64,000 nt of DNA from Micrococcales bacterium KH10 (GCA_900188465.1 FZPE01000001.1:310001-374000), one strand, 5' to 3'. Shown: positions 1 through 8,566, numbered from the stretch's first letter. Notes: generated from the letters alone by a model not told the origin. Made by a program: numbers and translations.

Positions 1-769
1 TGGGCGTGATCTGCCAGGTGTTCGCTCGTCCCGGAACCATATCCATCTTGTCGAGGAAGGCCGGGATCCAGAAGGAGTGAATGACGTCACGCGAGTAGAT
101 GTTGAACTGGACCGTCTTGTCCACAGGCAGGACCAAGGTCGGCAAGGTCTCATCGGTGCCGGGCACGACATCGCCCGCAGCGTCACGCAACGGCTGATCC
201 AGTGCACCGACATTATCGACCTGCAGACCGGACACGTAGAAGTCGCCCGTGACCACCTCGTCAGCGTTCATCGCAGCGGGGCCTTCCGAGTCAGACAGGT
301 AGTTGAAATCCCAGCTCCATTGCTTGCCGATGACTTCGACGGTCAAATCGGGAATGGCTGAAACATCGCGGATCTCCGCTTGGTCGCGAACGGTGAAGTA
401 GTACAGGCCACCGATCATGATCAGCGGCACGATGACGTACATGATCTCCAGCGGGACATGGTAGCGCGTCTGAACAGGCAACTTGTTGTCGCCCTTGCGC
501 TTGCGATACGCCACGATGACGTAGATCGTCAGGCCCCAGACGATGATGCCGACAGTCAGCGCGGCGATCCATGAGCCCACCCATAGGTTGGTGATTCGCT
601 CCGTCTGGTTGGTTGCCTGTCCATCTTCATAGCCGGGTAGGTAGCCACGTTGTTCGGCAGCAGAGCAGCCGGATATAACGAGCAGGCCAACCGCGGCAAT
701 CATGCCGACGATCGACCTACGCCACCGCCTAGGGGAAGCTGTGTGCGCGTGCAAGGGAGGGCCTTTCAC
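1..769 (-). CDS. ctaC: Cytochrome c oxidase subunit II (partial, C-terminus outside window)
   Basis: This is subunit II of the aa3-type cytochrome c oxidase, which carries the CuA centre and takes electrons from cytochrome c at the outer membrane face. About 256 residues are visible. A signal peptide ends in a lipobox (LLVISGC, Cys35 from the chosen start), so it is a lipoprotein. Two membrane helices follow, at about 58-80 and 98-118, then the start of the cupredoxin domain with VIGKQWSWDF and SRDVIHSFWIPAF, typical of the family. The CuA ligand cluster would lie beyond the window edge. The GTG at 769 is chosen because it adds arginines before the hydrophobic segment; TTG at 754 or ATG at 703 are alternatives, and no strong ribosome site decides. 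Transcription diverges from the desulfurase-like gene. Confidence 0.93.
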   Translation of the reverse strand, partial: MKGPPLHAHTASPRRWRRSIVGMIAAVGLLVISGCSAAEQRGYLPGYEDGQATNQTERITNLWVGSWIAALTVGIIVWGLTIYVIVAYRKRKGDNKLPVQTRYHVPLEIMYVIVPLIMIGGLYYFTVRDQAEIRDVSAIPDLTVEVIGKQWSWDFNYLSDSEGPAAMNADEVVTGDFYVSGLQVDNVGALDQPLRDAAGDVVPGTDETLPTLVLPVDKTVQFNIYSRDVIHSFWIPAFLDKMDMVPGRANTWQITP

Positions 770-953
770 TCTCTGGTCGCCCCGTGTCGACAAGACACAC
801 GAGACGGGACCTTCGTCCTCATTACTACAGAGCCTATCGCGACTTAGGCCTCACCTTGCGCACCACACACGTCGATATCGGCCCTAATCACGACAGGAAC
901 GGACGAATCCGACACCTTCACTACACATGCGCATGCACTGTCACGAAGATTCA

Positions 954-2099
954 ATGATGAACGGACCCGCTAGGCACGATACGGTCAGTGTTGTGCCTTA
1001 CCTCGACGCAACATCAGCAGCCCGCCCTCGCGCCGCGGCACTGACCGGACTCGGCCGCTCCGTGCAGAGTTTCTGGGCAGATCCGCACCATGATCATGAG
1101 TTCGGACGTAGATCGGCAGGCGGACTGGATGCGGCGCGCGAGGTCGTCGCCAAGTATGTCGGCGCTCGTACCCAGGATGTCATCGTGACATCTTCATTGA
1201 CGCAAGCCATCGACCTCGCCGTGCAGGGAATGGCGGCGGCGCGGCGCCGCGCCGCCGGAGACACGTTCATCGGCAGTGCGATAGCTCGCACCAGTGTCCT
1301 ACACGCCCTGGAACACTGTGGCAAGCCCGCCTTGGTCAGCGCTGACAGTTCCGGGTGTTTGGAGGCGGACGAGTTCTCCGAGACCTTTGCCGCGCACGAC
1401 AAAGTAGCGCTCGTCGCAGCCGAGGTGGCAAACGTGGAGATCGGAACCATCCAGCCCATTGATCCGGTTCTGACCGCTGCTGCGGAAGCAGGGGTGCCGG
1501 TGCTGCTTGATGGATCTGTAGCACTGACTCGCACGCCGTTACCGGAGCATTGGGATGCGCTCGTCCTCGATGCCGGGGAATGGGGTTGCGGGTTTCCCCT
1601 AGGTTTCCTGGTCACCGGTCCACGCCTGCGATTGCGCCCGACCTGGCCGCAGGATCAAGATGCTTGGTTCCCAGGCGGCATCTCCCCGGTATGGGCCTTC
1701 ACTGCCGCGGTTGCGCTGGAAGACGCGATCAGCAATGCCGAGGCCGAACATGCCCGACAACGAGATCTCACCGATCAGTTGCGCCGTGAGCTGGCTGCCA
1801 AAGAACAGATCACCGTCTTGGGCAACGAGGCGAAGCGGCTCCCCCACATCGTGTCGTTGGCCGTTCACGGTTGCGACGGAGAAGCACTGGCAAGAGCGCT
1901 CGGCAGGCGGGGGTATGCCGTGGGCACAGGGTCTGCGTGCAGTTCCAGCACAATCGAGCCGAACCATGTGCTGCGGGCCATGGGCGTCGATTTCGACGGG
2001 CACCTTCGGATCACATTGGATCATCAAAGCACTGTGGATGATATCGCCGGACTGAGCACAGCACTCGACACGGCTCTAGATGAGGTCATCGACAACTAG
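954..2099 (+). CDS. Cysteine desulfurase-like protein (class V aminotransferase fold) lacking the PLP lysine
   Basis: The protein aligns by eye with NifS/IscS along its whole length (about 381 residues). It keeps the N-terminal YLDATSAA block, an Asp at the PLP N1 position (LLDGSVAL) and the mobile cysteine loop GTGSACSSS followed by EPNHVLRAMG. However, the block that should read SGHK-GPKG reads DAGEWGCGFPLG, so the Schiff-base lysine is absent. The active-site His (TEHK block) and Gln are also replaced. It may be a non-PLP sulfur carrier or scaffold, or a decayed enzyme. It sits between ctaC and a convergent ErpA-type gene, so a role in Fe-S or copper-oxidase maturation is possible but inferred. 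The ATG at 954 has GAAG five bases upstream; an upstream in-frame ATG at 927 has no visible ribosome site. Confidence 0.8.
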   Translation: MMNGPARHDTVSVVPYLDATSAARPRAAALTGLGRSVQSFWADPHHDHEFGRRSAGGLDAAREVVAKYVGARTQDVIVTSSLTQAIDLAVQGMAAARRRAAGDTFIGSAIARTSVLHALEHCGKPALVSADSSGCLEADEFSETFAAHDKVALVAAEVANVEIGTIQPIDPVLTAAAEAGVPVLLDGSVALTRTPLPEHWDALVLDAGEWGCGFPLGFLVTGPRLRLRPTWPQDQDAWFPGGISPVWAFTAAVALEDAISNAEAEHARQRDLTDQLRRELAAKEQITVLGNEAKRLPHIVSLAVHGCDGEALARALGRRGYAVGTGSACSSSTIEPNHVLRAMGVDFDGHLRITLDHQSTVDDIAGLSTALDTALDEVIDN

Positions 2100-2110
2100 A
2101 CAGCGCAAAA

Positions 2111-2162
2111 CGCCCTGTTGGGCTGCGGACCGGACAATGCCAGTCAGCAACCCAACAGGGCG
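2111..2162. terminator. Bidirectional hairpin between convergent genes
   Basis: A perfect 12-bp inverted repeat (CGCCCTGTTGGG at 2111-2122 with its complement at 2151-2162) encloses a loop with further CTG/CAG pairing. It lies between the stops of the desulfurase-like gene and the erpA-like gene, so it can end both transcripts. Confidence 0.75.
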
Positions 2163-2182
2163 TGAAGTTTGCAGTGGTGCTA

Positions 2183-2533
2183 TCAGCCGAAGGATCCGCC
2201 GCAGGCGCAACTCTCGCCAGCATTCGGGTTGTCAATCGTGAAGCCCTGACGCTCGATCGTGTCCGCGAAGTCGACAGTGGCACCCTCAAGGTACGGAACG
2301 CTCATCTTGTCCACCACGACCTCGACACCGTCATAGTCCTTGAGTGCGTCCCCGTCGAGGAGTCGCTCGTCGAAGTACAACTGGTAGATCAGGCCAGAAC
2401 AACCACCGGGCTGTACCGCCAGGCGCAACCGGAGGTCATCGCGTCCCTCTTGCTCAAGAAGTGCACGGATCTTGCCCGCGGCTGTGTCCGTCAGAATCAC
2501 GCCGTGCGTTGCGATGTCGGTAGTCTCAGTCAT
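2183..2533 (-). CDS. erpA: Iron-sulfur cluster insertion protein, HesB/IscA/ErpA family
   Basis: A 116-residue A-type Fe-S carrier, which binds a cluster or iron and passes it to apo-proteins. The three conserved cysteines are present: one in QPGGCSGLIYQL and two in the C-terminal CAC (GESCACGGSFG). The length matches the family. In actinobacteria this gene often lies near nadA and the cytochrome oxidase genes; here ctaC is about 1.4 kb away and nadA is elsewhere in the window. The start ATG is preceded by a purine-rich stretch. The symbol follows the family; a general IscA/SufA role cannot be excluded from sequence alone. Confidence 0.92.
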   Translation of the reverse strand: MTETTDIATHGVILTDTAAGKIRALLEQEGRDDLRLRLAVQPGGCSGLIYQLYFDERLLDGDALKDYDGVEVVVDKMSVPYLEGATVDFADTIERQGFTIDNPNAGESCACGGSFG

Positions 2534-2713
2534 GCTCGCTCCGTATTCCTCCCGGATTGATTGCTCCGGGTGCTAAGCCAGTGCCCCGCTGTGTGGCGAA
2601 GACAGATCGGTTGCCGTTCTTGCGTTACAACACTACTCTCCGGCTAACTATTCCGGCAGCGATCTGCGTCACTTTGAGACAGTCGCCGTTGTTGGATGCG
2701 GATGCGGTTAACG

Positions 2714-2744
2714 AAAAAGCACCCGGCTCTATCAGCCAGGTGCT
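2714..2744 (-). terminator. Rho-independent terminator of the tRNA operon
   Basis: Read on the minus strand, AGCACC-GGCT pairs with AGCC-GGTGCT around a short loop and is followed directly by TTTTT. It lies just downstream of the tRNA-Val gene. Confidence 0.85.
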
Positions 2745-2754
2745 CTCGATGTGC

Positions 2755-2829
2755 TGGTGGGCGATACTGGGATCGAACCAGTGACCTCTTCCGTGTCAGG
2801 GAAGCGCGCTCCCGCTGCGCCAATCGCCC
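2755..2829 (-). tRNA. tRNA-Val (anticodon GAC)
   Basis: A full cloverleaf can be folded. The acceptor stem GGGCGAT pairs with ATCGCCC, the anticodon loop CTGACAC carries GAC, and the T-loop is GGTTCGATCC. The 3' ACCA is encoded in the DNA. It is the last gene of a three-tRNA transcript (Gly-Cys-Val). Confidence 0.96.
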
Positions 2830-2846
2830 TTGTACTGCTTGTTGCG

Positions 2847-2917
2847 AGGTGGGTACGGGATTCGAACCCGTGTATACGGCTTTGCAGGCCGCTGCCTCGC
2901 CTCTCGGCCAACCCACC
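2847..2917 (-). tRNA. tRNA-Cys (anticodon GCA)
   Basis: The acceptor stem GGTGGGT is paired at both ends, the anticodon loop CTGCAAA carries GCA, and the T-arm GGGTTCGAATCCC is canonical. The CCA end is not encoded. It is the middle gene of the tRNA operon. Confidence 0.95.
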
Positions 2918-2951
2918 GTGATTGCCGGTACCACTTCGACAAAAACCACCG

Positions 2952-3024
2952 AGCGGACGACGGGACTCGAACCCGCGACCCTCACCTTGGCAAGGTGATG
3001 CTCTACCAACTGAGCCACGTCCGC
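2952..3024 (-). tRNA. tRNA-Gly (anticodon GCC)
   Basis: The acceptor stem GCGGACG pairs with CGTCCGC, the anticodon loop TTGCCAA carries GCC, and the T-arm GGGTTCGAGTCCC is canonical. The CCA end is not encoded. It is the first gene of the operon; the promoter should lie in 3025-3140, which it shares with the divergent pabB. Confidence 0.95.
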
Positions 3025-3140
3025 ATGACTGCCGGTCAGTCCTTGTGGGCCTTCCCGGTGCCGTAGAAGACAATAGCGGATAGTTCGGCCAGAAGTCCAA
3101 CTGAGACCAAACCGCCCACCAGCATCTGAACCGGTACGGT

Positions 3141-4385
3141 GTGTTTGTGCGCAAAACTGCTGTGAATCTCAGCCCGGACTCGGTCGCGATTTTTCGTGGT
3201 CATGCCCGCTTCGGCGACCAAGTCTGGATAAATGCCGTCGAATCGATCGACGTCGTCGCGCAGCCCGAGCGGTTGAATGAGGGTATATGGCTGCTGGTGG
3301 CCACCTTCGAGGGCAAGGTCACCGCCTGGCGCTTCACCGACCACATCCAGGTGAAAACGTCGACAATTACTCCTGCCACAAACGCTGCACAGGACCTCAC
3401 TGCCGTCGAACCATCCCGGCAAGGTCCATGGCACGGTCCCGATCATGCTTCTTGGCACTCGTCCATGACCAAAGACGAATACTGCGCCGCAGTGAACACG
3501 GTGCGCCACCACGTGCACGAGGGTCAGGTGTACCAGGCGAACATCTGTCGGGTGCTTCAAGCACCGCTCGACCCAGCGCAACAGGCGGCACGAGGCGACA
3601 TCGCCACAGAGCCCAAAGCCGAATACCTATGGCAACGGCTCGATCAGGGCAATCCGGCACCCTACGGCGGGTTTATTCACGTCCCGGAAGGCCTCATCGA
3701 CGACCACCACGACCCGATCGAGCCGATCTGGGTAGTCACGGCCTCCCCCGAACTGTACGTGCGTGTGGAATCCGACGGCTCGATTGCCTCCTCACCGATC
3801 AAAGGCACGGCACCAACAGCAGCAGAACTGCTCGAGAAGGATCGTGCCGAGAACATCATGATCACTGATCTGGTGCGCAATGATCTACAACGAGTCTGCG
3901 AACCCGGATCCATCACGGTTGATCCGCTCCTGGCGGTGGAACACCACCCGGGGTTGGTGCATCTGGTCTCGACGGTGCGAGGCAAACTGCTTACTGGTGA
4001 CGGTGACGTCGACTGGAAGGCGGTTCTCGCGACCACATTCCCCCCGGGGTCAGTCTCGGGGGCGCCAAAGGAATCCGCACTCAGCATCATCAGTGCACTC
4101 GAACCGAGTCAGCGCGGGCCCTATTGCGGGGCAATCGGATGGATCGACGGCGATAGCAACACCGCCGAACTGGCGGTGGGGATCAGGACGTTCTGGTGGC
4201 AGCGTGATAAGGACGGCCGAGGGTGGCTGCGGTTCGGCACGGGAGCCGGAATCACCTGGGAATCCGATGCCGAAGCAGAGTGGGAGGAAACTCAGCTCAA
4301 GGCGCACAGGCTGGTTGGACTGGCTTCCAGCCGGCTGGATGTGACTGCTGATTCATCACGAGATTCAGGAGGGACCGTCCGATGA
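3141..4385 (+). CDS. pabB: Aminodeoxychorismate synthase component I
   Basis: A chorismate-utilising enzyme of about 414 residues that makes 4-amino-4-deoxychorismate for folate. The conserved C-terminal chorismate-binding half is clear: PIKGTAPT near residue 219, then the metal-binding block DRAENIMITDLVRNDLQRV, then FPPGSVSGAPKESAL near 300 and the CGAIGW block. The N-terminal third is divergent. It overlaps pabC by four bases (ATGA), which supports PabB rather than anthranilate synthase TrpE. No pabA (glutaminase) is in the window. The GTG start has no strong ribosome site; GTG at 3162 is an alternative. Confidence 0.88.
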   Translation: MFVRKTAVNLSPDSVAIFRGHARFGDQVWINAVESIDVVAQPERLNEGIWLLVATFEGKVTAWRFTDHIQVKTSTITPATNAAQDLTAVEPSRQGPWHGPDHASWHSSMTKDEYCAAVNTVRHHVHEGQVYQANICRVLQAPLDPAQQAARGDIATEPKAEYLWQRLDQGNPAPYGGFIHVPEGLIDDHHDPIEPIWVVTASPELYVRVESDGSIASSPIKGTAPTAAELLEKDRAENIMITDLVRNDLQRVCEPGSITVDPLLAVEHHPGLVHLVSTVRGKLLTGDGDVDWKAVLATTFPPGSVSGAPKESALSIISALEPSQRGPYCGAIGWIDGDSNTAELAVGIRTFWWQRDKDGRGWLRFGTGAGITWESDAEAEWEETQLKAHRLVGLASSRLDVTADSSRDSGGTVR

Positions 4386-5257
4386 ATCCAGATCTGGTCA
4401 TGTGGCGCAACGGCGAGTTGGTACGCGCTGACGATATTCATGTGCCTGTTGCTGATCGCGGGCTGTTGCTCGGCGACGGGATTTTCGAGACGCTGCTCGC
4501 CCGTGACGGTGTGCCGCTACGTCTTAGTAGACATCTGGCGCGGTTACGGTCCTCCTGCGATCGTCTGGGTATCGATTCGCGATATTCCGACGACGAGTTC
4601 TCCCTCGCAATCAGTCAGGTGCTCGCGGCGTTGCCCTCGCCACCAGTTGTCCCCCAGTACGCGCGCGTGCGCATTACAGTCACAGCGGGTAACGGTGGCG
4701 TCGGCCTCGTCCGCGACAAGACGCCCGCAGACGCAATGGTGTCGGCGGCTCCCTATTTCCCGGACCACGCTCCTGTCTCTGCGGTGACTTTGCCGTGGCG
4801 GCGTAATCCGCACTCCCCTGTCACCGGCATGAAAACGACGTCCCAGGCAGAGAATGTCGCCGCGATGCGCTACGTCGTGCGACGTGGCGCAGTGGAGGGA
4901 ATCTGGTTTGCCGCAACCGGGGACCTGTGCGAGGGCACCACAACGAACCTCTTTGTCGAAAGCGATGGCCGGGTGCTCACACCGCCGCTGTCGTCCGGGT
5001 GCCTGGCCGGGATCGCACGTGAGGCACTCGTTGAAGCCAGCGCAGGCTGGGGCATTGAGATCGCGGAACAACCCATCTCGGCCCAGTACCTGGATGCGGC
5101 GAAGTCAGCTGACCTGTCATTATTTTTGACGAGTTCACTGCGGGGCATCGTCCCGGTGGGGCATCTCGATGACACTGCACTTGAGATCGGACCGCTGACG
5201 AGCCGCCTGATGGAACTCTTCAACGACGCGGCTGACGCTCGTCGACAATACCCTTGA
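4382..5257 (+). CDS. pabC: Aminodeoxychorismate lyase (class IV aminotransferase fold)
   Basis: This PLP enzyme splits aminodeoxychorismate into p-aminobenzoate and pyruvate. The N-terminal block DRGLLLGDGIFETLL, the PLP lysine (Lys151 in GMKTTSQAEN) and the CEGTTTNLF block (Glu183) are all family hallmarks. It is 291 residues long, normal for the fold. Translation is coupled to pabB by a four-base overlap. A D-amino acid or branched-chain aminotransferase would share the fold, but the partnership with pabB makes the lyase the best call. Confidence 0.88.
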   Translation: MNPDLVMWRNGELVRADDIHVPVADRGLLLGDGIFETLLARDGVPLRLSRHLARLRSSCDRLGIDSRYSDDEFSLAISQVLAALPSPPVVPQYARVRITVTAGNGGVGLVRDKTPADAMVSAAPYFPDHAPVSAVTLPWRRNPHSPVTGMKTTSQAENVAAMRYVVRRGAVEGIWFAATGDLCEGTTTNLFVESDGRVLTPPLSSGCLAGIAREALVEASAGWGIEIAEQPISAQYLDAAKSADLSLFLTSSLRGIVPVGHLDDTALEIGPLTSRLMELFNDAADARRQYP

Positions 5258-5328
5258 AGCGCAGTCGGCGTGGGCAGAACCCAGATGGGTCAAACCCGAA
5301 ACGTCGCCGATTTGATCTGACGAACTCT

Positions 5329-5403
5329 TGGTGGGCGATACTGGGTTCGAACCAGTGACCTCTTCGGTGTGAACGAAGCGCGCTACCACTGCGCCAATCG
5401 CCC
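5329..5403 (-). tRNA. tRNA-Val (anticodon CAC)
   Basis: The acceptor stem GGGCGAT pairs with ATCGCCC, the anticodon loop TTCACAC carries CAC, and the T-arm is GGTTCGAACC. The 3' ACCA is encoded. The body is nearly the same as the tRNA-Val(GAC) at 2755-2829, suggesting an old duplication on either side of pabBC. I see nothing else certain in the rest of 5258-5576. Confidence 0.96.
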
Positions 5404-5576
5404 CGGGCAGTCGGCATTATCTGCCGCTGCATCATCGTAGCCGCTCATGCGGTCACATGCGAAATCCGGTTGGCAAGATCAGCCGTCGGGTCCATCCGAT
5501 GCCCGTCCGCGGCCCATCAACGATGGTCCGTTTCGTTCCGGCTGCGCAGATTAGAACTCACTGGAAGAATGACCAG

Positions 5577-6097
5577 ATGGCTCACCCTTGGTACACGCAA
5601 CCGCTCGGTTTTGAGATTCCCGCGACTTGGCAACTGCCCGAGGAAAGTCGCGAATACATGCTCAGCCAGCTCTGGGCGGACCGCCACCGTCAGCCTTAAG
5701 CGCAGCATTCGCGGAACTGGAAACCATCGGCGTGCTTGCTCGCGAGAATTTCGCCTGCTGTGGCACTTGCGCGACAGCAGAGATCGGTGATGAGCGCGAC
5801 GATTCGCGGCAATGGCGTGGCTATGTCTACTACCACGCCCAAGATGCCGAGCGGATCCCGCATGAGCGGCAGACCTATATCGGATACGGCGCTTTCCTGA
5901 GCAAGTTCCTCACCGAGGACGAGTGGGACAGACTCAGTGACGCTGAGAAGGACAGCACCTACGACCGCATTGTCACCGAATTGATGCACAACGAGGTCTT
6001 CCCGGTATTCAACAAACGGGGCATCGCCGTGATCTGGAACCAGGATCTAGACACGCGTATTCTGCTGCAAGATGTGGATCTTTTCCTGGCGGTATAG
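5577..6097 (+). pseudogene. Frameshifted gene, DUF6891-like protein
   Basis: The first frame starts at ATG 5577, nine bases after GGAAG, and runs for 40 codons to a TAA at about 5697. The neighbouring frame then carries a well-conserved-looking region: AFAELETIGVLARENFACC, CATAEIGDE and a YVYYHAQDAERIP block, ending near LLQDVDLFLAV. The second part resembles DUF6891-type proteins, whose central Cys-rich ENF-CC-TC motif it keeps. Joining the two frames by a one-base change near 5690-5697 restores a plausible 170-residue protein of unknown function. It could be a true pseudogene, a programmed frameshift or a sequencing error. An alternative is that only the second frame is made, from TTG 5627. 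Confidence 0.55.
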
Positions 6098-6321
6098 GCA
6101 AACTTACGGTGAGGTGAAGGACAGTGGCGCAGGCGAACTCAGAACCACTCGGTCCGACTACTGAGACGAACTGTGACTTTGGCCACAATTACAGGATTCG
6201 GGAATCTTCACCCCTTACACTGCGTTGCAACCCAACAGATAGACATCTGATTTTCGGTACCACTAGCCCGCGACAGATCCGCAGGCGGTAACGACCGATA
6301 ACAGCCGATCAAGGAGATGAC

Positions 6322-6750
6322 ATGCCTCGGCGTTCAATGCGAGAAGAATTTGAAACCGACGACGGCCGCGTACTGCGCTATGTCCGCCACACACATGGCG
6401 ACGGATTCGTCGCCCCGCGTGCTTCCGTGGAATCCAACGCGTGGATTGGCCCCGGAGCCTACGTTGAGCGCGGCGCCCGCGTTGCCGCGCAAGCACGGGT
6501 CGGCAACGGTAGCTGGATTGACGAACAGGCCGTGATCGGATCTGGCGCAATCGTTGGCAATAACGTCCACGTCGGCCCTGGCGCAAACGTCGGACACGGG
6601 GCGCTCATCGGGCGTGGCAGCAAACTCGGCGCGAATGCGGTCATCGAAGCCGGCGTCCGATTGCCTTCCGATTCAGTGGTTCCAGATGGGGAGACCATCA
6701 CCACACGCACGATCGCGAATCAGCGTCAGAAATACGGCTCGGCGGCCTGA
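6322..6750 (+). CDS. Hexapeptide-repeat (left-handed beta-helix) protein
   Basis: A 142-residue protein whose centre is a run of hexapeptide turns (for example AWIGPGAYVE, AQARVGNGSWI, GNNVHVGPGANV and GHGALIGRG), which fold as a left-handed beta-helix as in acyltransferases and gamma-carbonic anhydrases. There is no catalytic acyltransferase extension, and no histidine triad typical of carbonic anhydrase is obvious, so substrate and function are unknown. The N-terminal 30 residues are charged and not repetitive. The start is well supported by AAGGAG six bases before the ATG. It stands alone, with strong hairpins downstream. Confidence 0.8.
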   Translation: MPRRSMREEFETDDGRVLRYVRHTHGDGFVAPRASVESNAWIGPGAYVERGARVAAQARVGNGSWIDEQAVIGSGAIVGNNVHVGPGANVGHGALIGRGSKLGANAVIEAGVRLPSDSVVPDGETITTRTIANQRQKYGSAA

Positions 6751-6785
6751 CTCGCCTTCATCGTAGCCAGTCCTGACACAGGCGT

Positions 6786-6820
6786 AAAACGCCCCCGCTT
6801 AGTGCGGGGGCGTTTCTCTT
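6786..6820. terminator. Hairpin terminator between convergent genes
   Basis: ACGCCCCCGC and GCGGGGGCGT form a 10-bp GC-rich stem around TTAGT. It is preceded by AAAA and followed by TTTCTCTTT, so it can work in both directions. Confidence 0.88.
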
Positions 6821-6821
6821 T

Positions 6822-6850
6822 GGCCCGGTGCGGCTCTTGCCGGGCCTTTT
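6822..6850 (+). terminator. Second tandem hairpin terminator
   Basis: GGCCCGG at 6822-6828 pairs with CCGGGCC at 6840-6846 and is followed by TTTT. It backs up the previous hairpin. Confidence 0.75.
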
Positions 6851-6935
6851 GAAGTCGACCACACCACCGAGTTTCATGCCGCGGTGGTGACTCCCGGTCG
6901 CACCGAAACGAAATGCACCTCCCGTAAGCGAGCAA

Positions 6936-8534
6936 TCAGGCCAAAGCAACCAGTTCACGGTAGTCGTCCGACCAGAGGTCTTCGTCACCGTCAGGCAGAA
7001 GCAAGACGCGCTCAGGTGTCAGCGCATCGACCGCACCGACATCGTGGGTGACCATCACCACCGCACCCTCGTACGACTGCAGCGCACCGAGGATTTCTGC
7101 ACGCGAGGCAGGATCAAGGTTGTTGGTGGGCTCGTCCAGAAGCAATACATTCGCAGCCGAGACCACCAACGTCGCCAAAGCCAACCGTGTCTTCTCCCCG
7201 CCGGAAAGTACATGCGTCGGCTTATCGGCATCATCGCCACTAAACAGGAACGAACCGAGCACGCTGCGTACCTGAGTGTCAGTCAGATCAGGTGCCGCAT
7301 GACGCAGATTCTCCACCACGGTCACCTGCATGTCGAGAGTCTCATGCTCCTGCGCGTAATAGCCGATCTTGAGGCCATGTCCTGGAACCACACCACCCGT
7401 ATCGGGCTCTTCGACGCCGGAAAGGATTCGCAACAACGTGGTCTTGCCGGCACCGTTCAGTCCCAGCACCACCACACGTGAGCCTCGGTCGATAGCGAGG
7501 TCCACACCGGCAAACACCTCCATGGACCCATAGGACTTCGATAAGTGCTCGGCCGTAAGCGGAGTCTTGCCGCACGCAGCGGGCGTAGGAAACCGCAGTT
7601 TCGCGACCTTGTCCTGCGCGCGCTCCCCCTCCACGCCGTCACGCAGTTTCTCGGCACGCCGCAGCATATTCTGTGCAGCAACAGCCTTGCTCGCCTTCGC
7701 CCGCATCTTCTCGGCTTGCGCAGTCAGAGCCGCGGCCTTCTTCTCCGCGTTGGCGCGCTCTCGGCGCCGTCTGCGCTCGTCCAACTCCCGCTGCTTCAGG
7801 TAGGCATTCCAGCCGACGTTGTACTGATCGAGCTCACTTCGGTTCGCATCAAGGTGGAACACCTTGTTGGTGACAGCCCGCAACAGTTCCACGTCGTGAC
7901 TGATCACAATAAGCCCGCCCGAATACGTCTTGAGGTAGTCACGCAGCCAGACGATCGAGTCGTGATCGAGGTGGTTGGTGGGCTCGTCCAGAAGCAAAGT
8001 GTCGGAACCCGCGAACAAGATCCGTGCCAAATCGACACGACGCCGCTGACCACCGGACAAGGTCTTCATCTGCTGGCCCAGCACGCGTTCCGGCAACCCT
8101 AGATTCGCCGCGATACGTTGAGCCTCGGCTTCGGCCGCATAACCACCGGCCGCAAGAAAACGAGCCTCCAACTTTGGATACCGTTCCATCGCCTGTTCGT
8201 GAGTACGCGCGTCATCACTGGCCATGCCCTTTTCGGCCTCACGCATCTTGCGCGCGATGACGTCGAGACCACGCGCCGATAGGATCCGGTTCAACGCAGT
8301 CATCTCAACGTCGCCCGTACGGGAGTCTTGTGGCAGGTAACCGACTTCACCGCGCCGCGAAATGACGCCAGCACTGGGCTGTGTTTCCCCCGCCAGCGTC
8401 TTCGTCAGCGTCGTCTTGCCGGCACCGTTCCGTCCGACCAGGCCGATCCGATCACCTGCAGCCACTTGAAAAGTTGTACGCTGCAACAACTCACGGGCGC
8501 CAATTCTTAGTTCAACTTCACTCGCGGTGATCAA
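6936..8534 (-). CDS. ABC-F family ATPase (translation factor or ribosome protection type)
   Basis: A 532-residue soluble protein with two ABC domains and no membrane part. The first Walker A (GRNGAGKTTL) is near residue 34 and the first signature is LSGGQRRRVDLARILF; the second Walker A is GLNGAGKTTL and the second signature LSGGEKTRLALATL. Both Walker B blocks read LLLDEPTNHLDHDS or LLLDEPTNNLDPAS, and the linker is Arg/Lys/Ala rich. ABC-F proteins act on ribosomes; this clade is common in actinobacteria, and whether it confers antibiotic resistance cannot be read. I chose TTG 8534, with AAGGA about ten bases upstream, because it puts ITASEVELR at the N-terminus as in relatives; the reading frame itself is open back to GTG 8582. 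Confidence 0.9.
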   Translation of the reverse strand: MITASEVELRIGARELLQRTTFQVAAGDRIGLVGRNGAGKTTLTKTLAGETQPSAGVISRRGEVGYLPQDSRTGDVEMTALNRILSARGLDVIARKMREAEKGMASDDARTHEQAMERYPKLEARFLAAGGYAAEAEAQRIAANLGLPERVLGQQMKTLSGGQRRRVDLARILFAGSDTLLLDEPTNHLDHDSIVWLRDYLKTYSGGLIVISHDVELLRAVTNKVFHLDANRSELDQYNVGWNAYLKQRELDERRRRRERANAEKKAAALTAQAEKMRAKASKAVAAQNMLRRAEKLRDGVEGERAQDKVAKLRFPTPAACGKTPLTAEHLSKSYGSMEVFAGVDLAIDRGSRVVVLGLNGAGKTTLLRILSGVEEPDTGGVVPGHGLKIGYYAQEHETLDMQVTVVENLRHAAPDLTDTQVRSVLGSFLFSGDDADKPTHVLSGGEKTRLALATLVVSAANVLLLDEPTNNLDPASRAEILGALQSYEGAVVMVTHDVGAVDALTPERVLLLPDGDEDLWSDDYRELVALA

Positions 8535-8566
8535 AGTGGATGATTCCTTCAGCCATATGGTTCCAA

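Noticed and set aside
2557-3154. Several short open frames across the tRNA cluster on both strands (for example peptides with GTGFEPVYTALQ or TTGLEPATLTLAR)
   Set aside because: These are translations of tRNA genes, a well-known source of false proteins; the tRNAs themselves fold perfectly.
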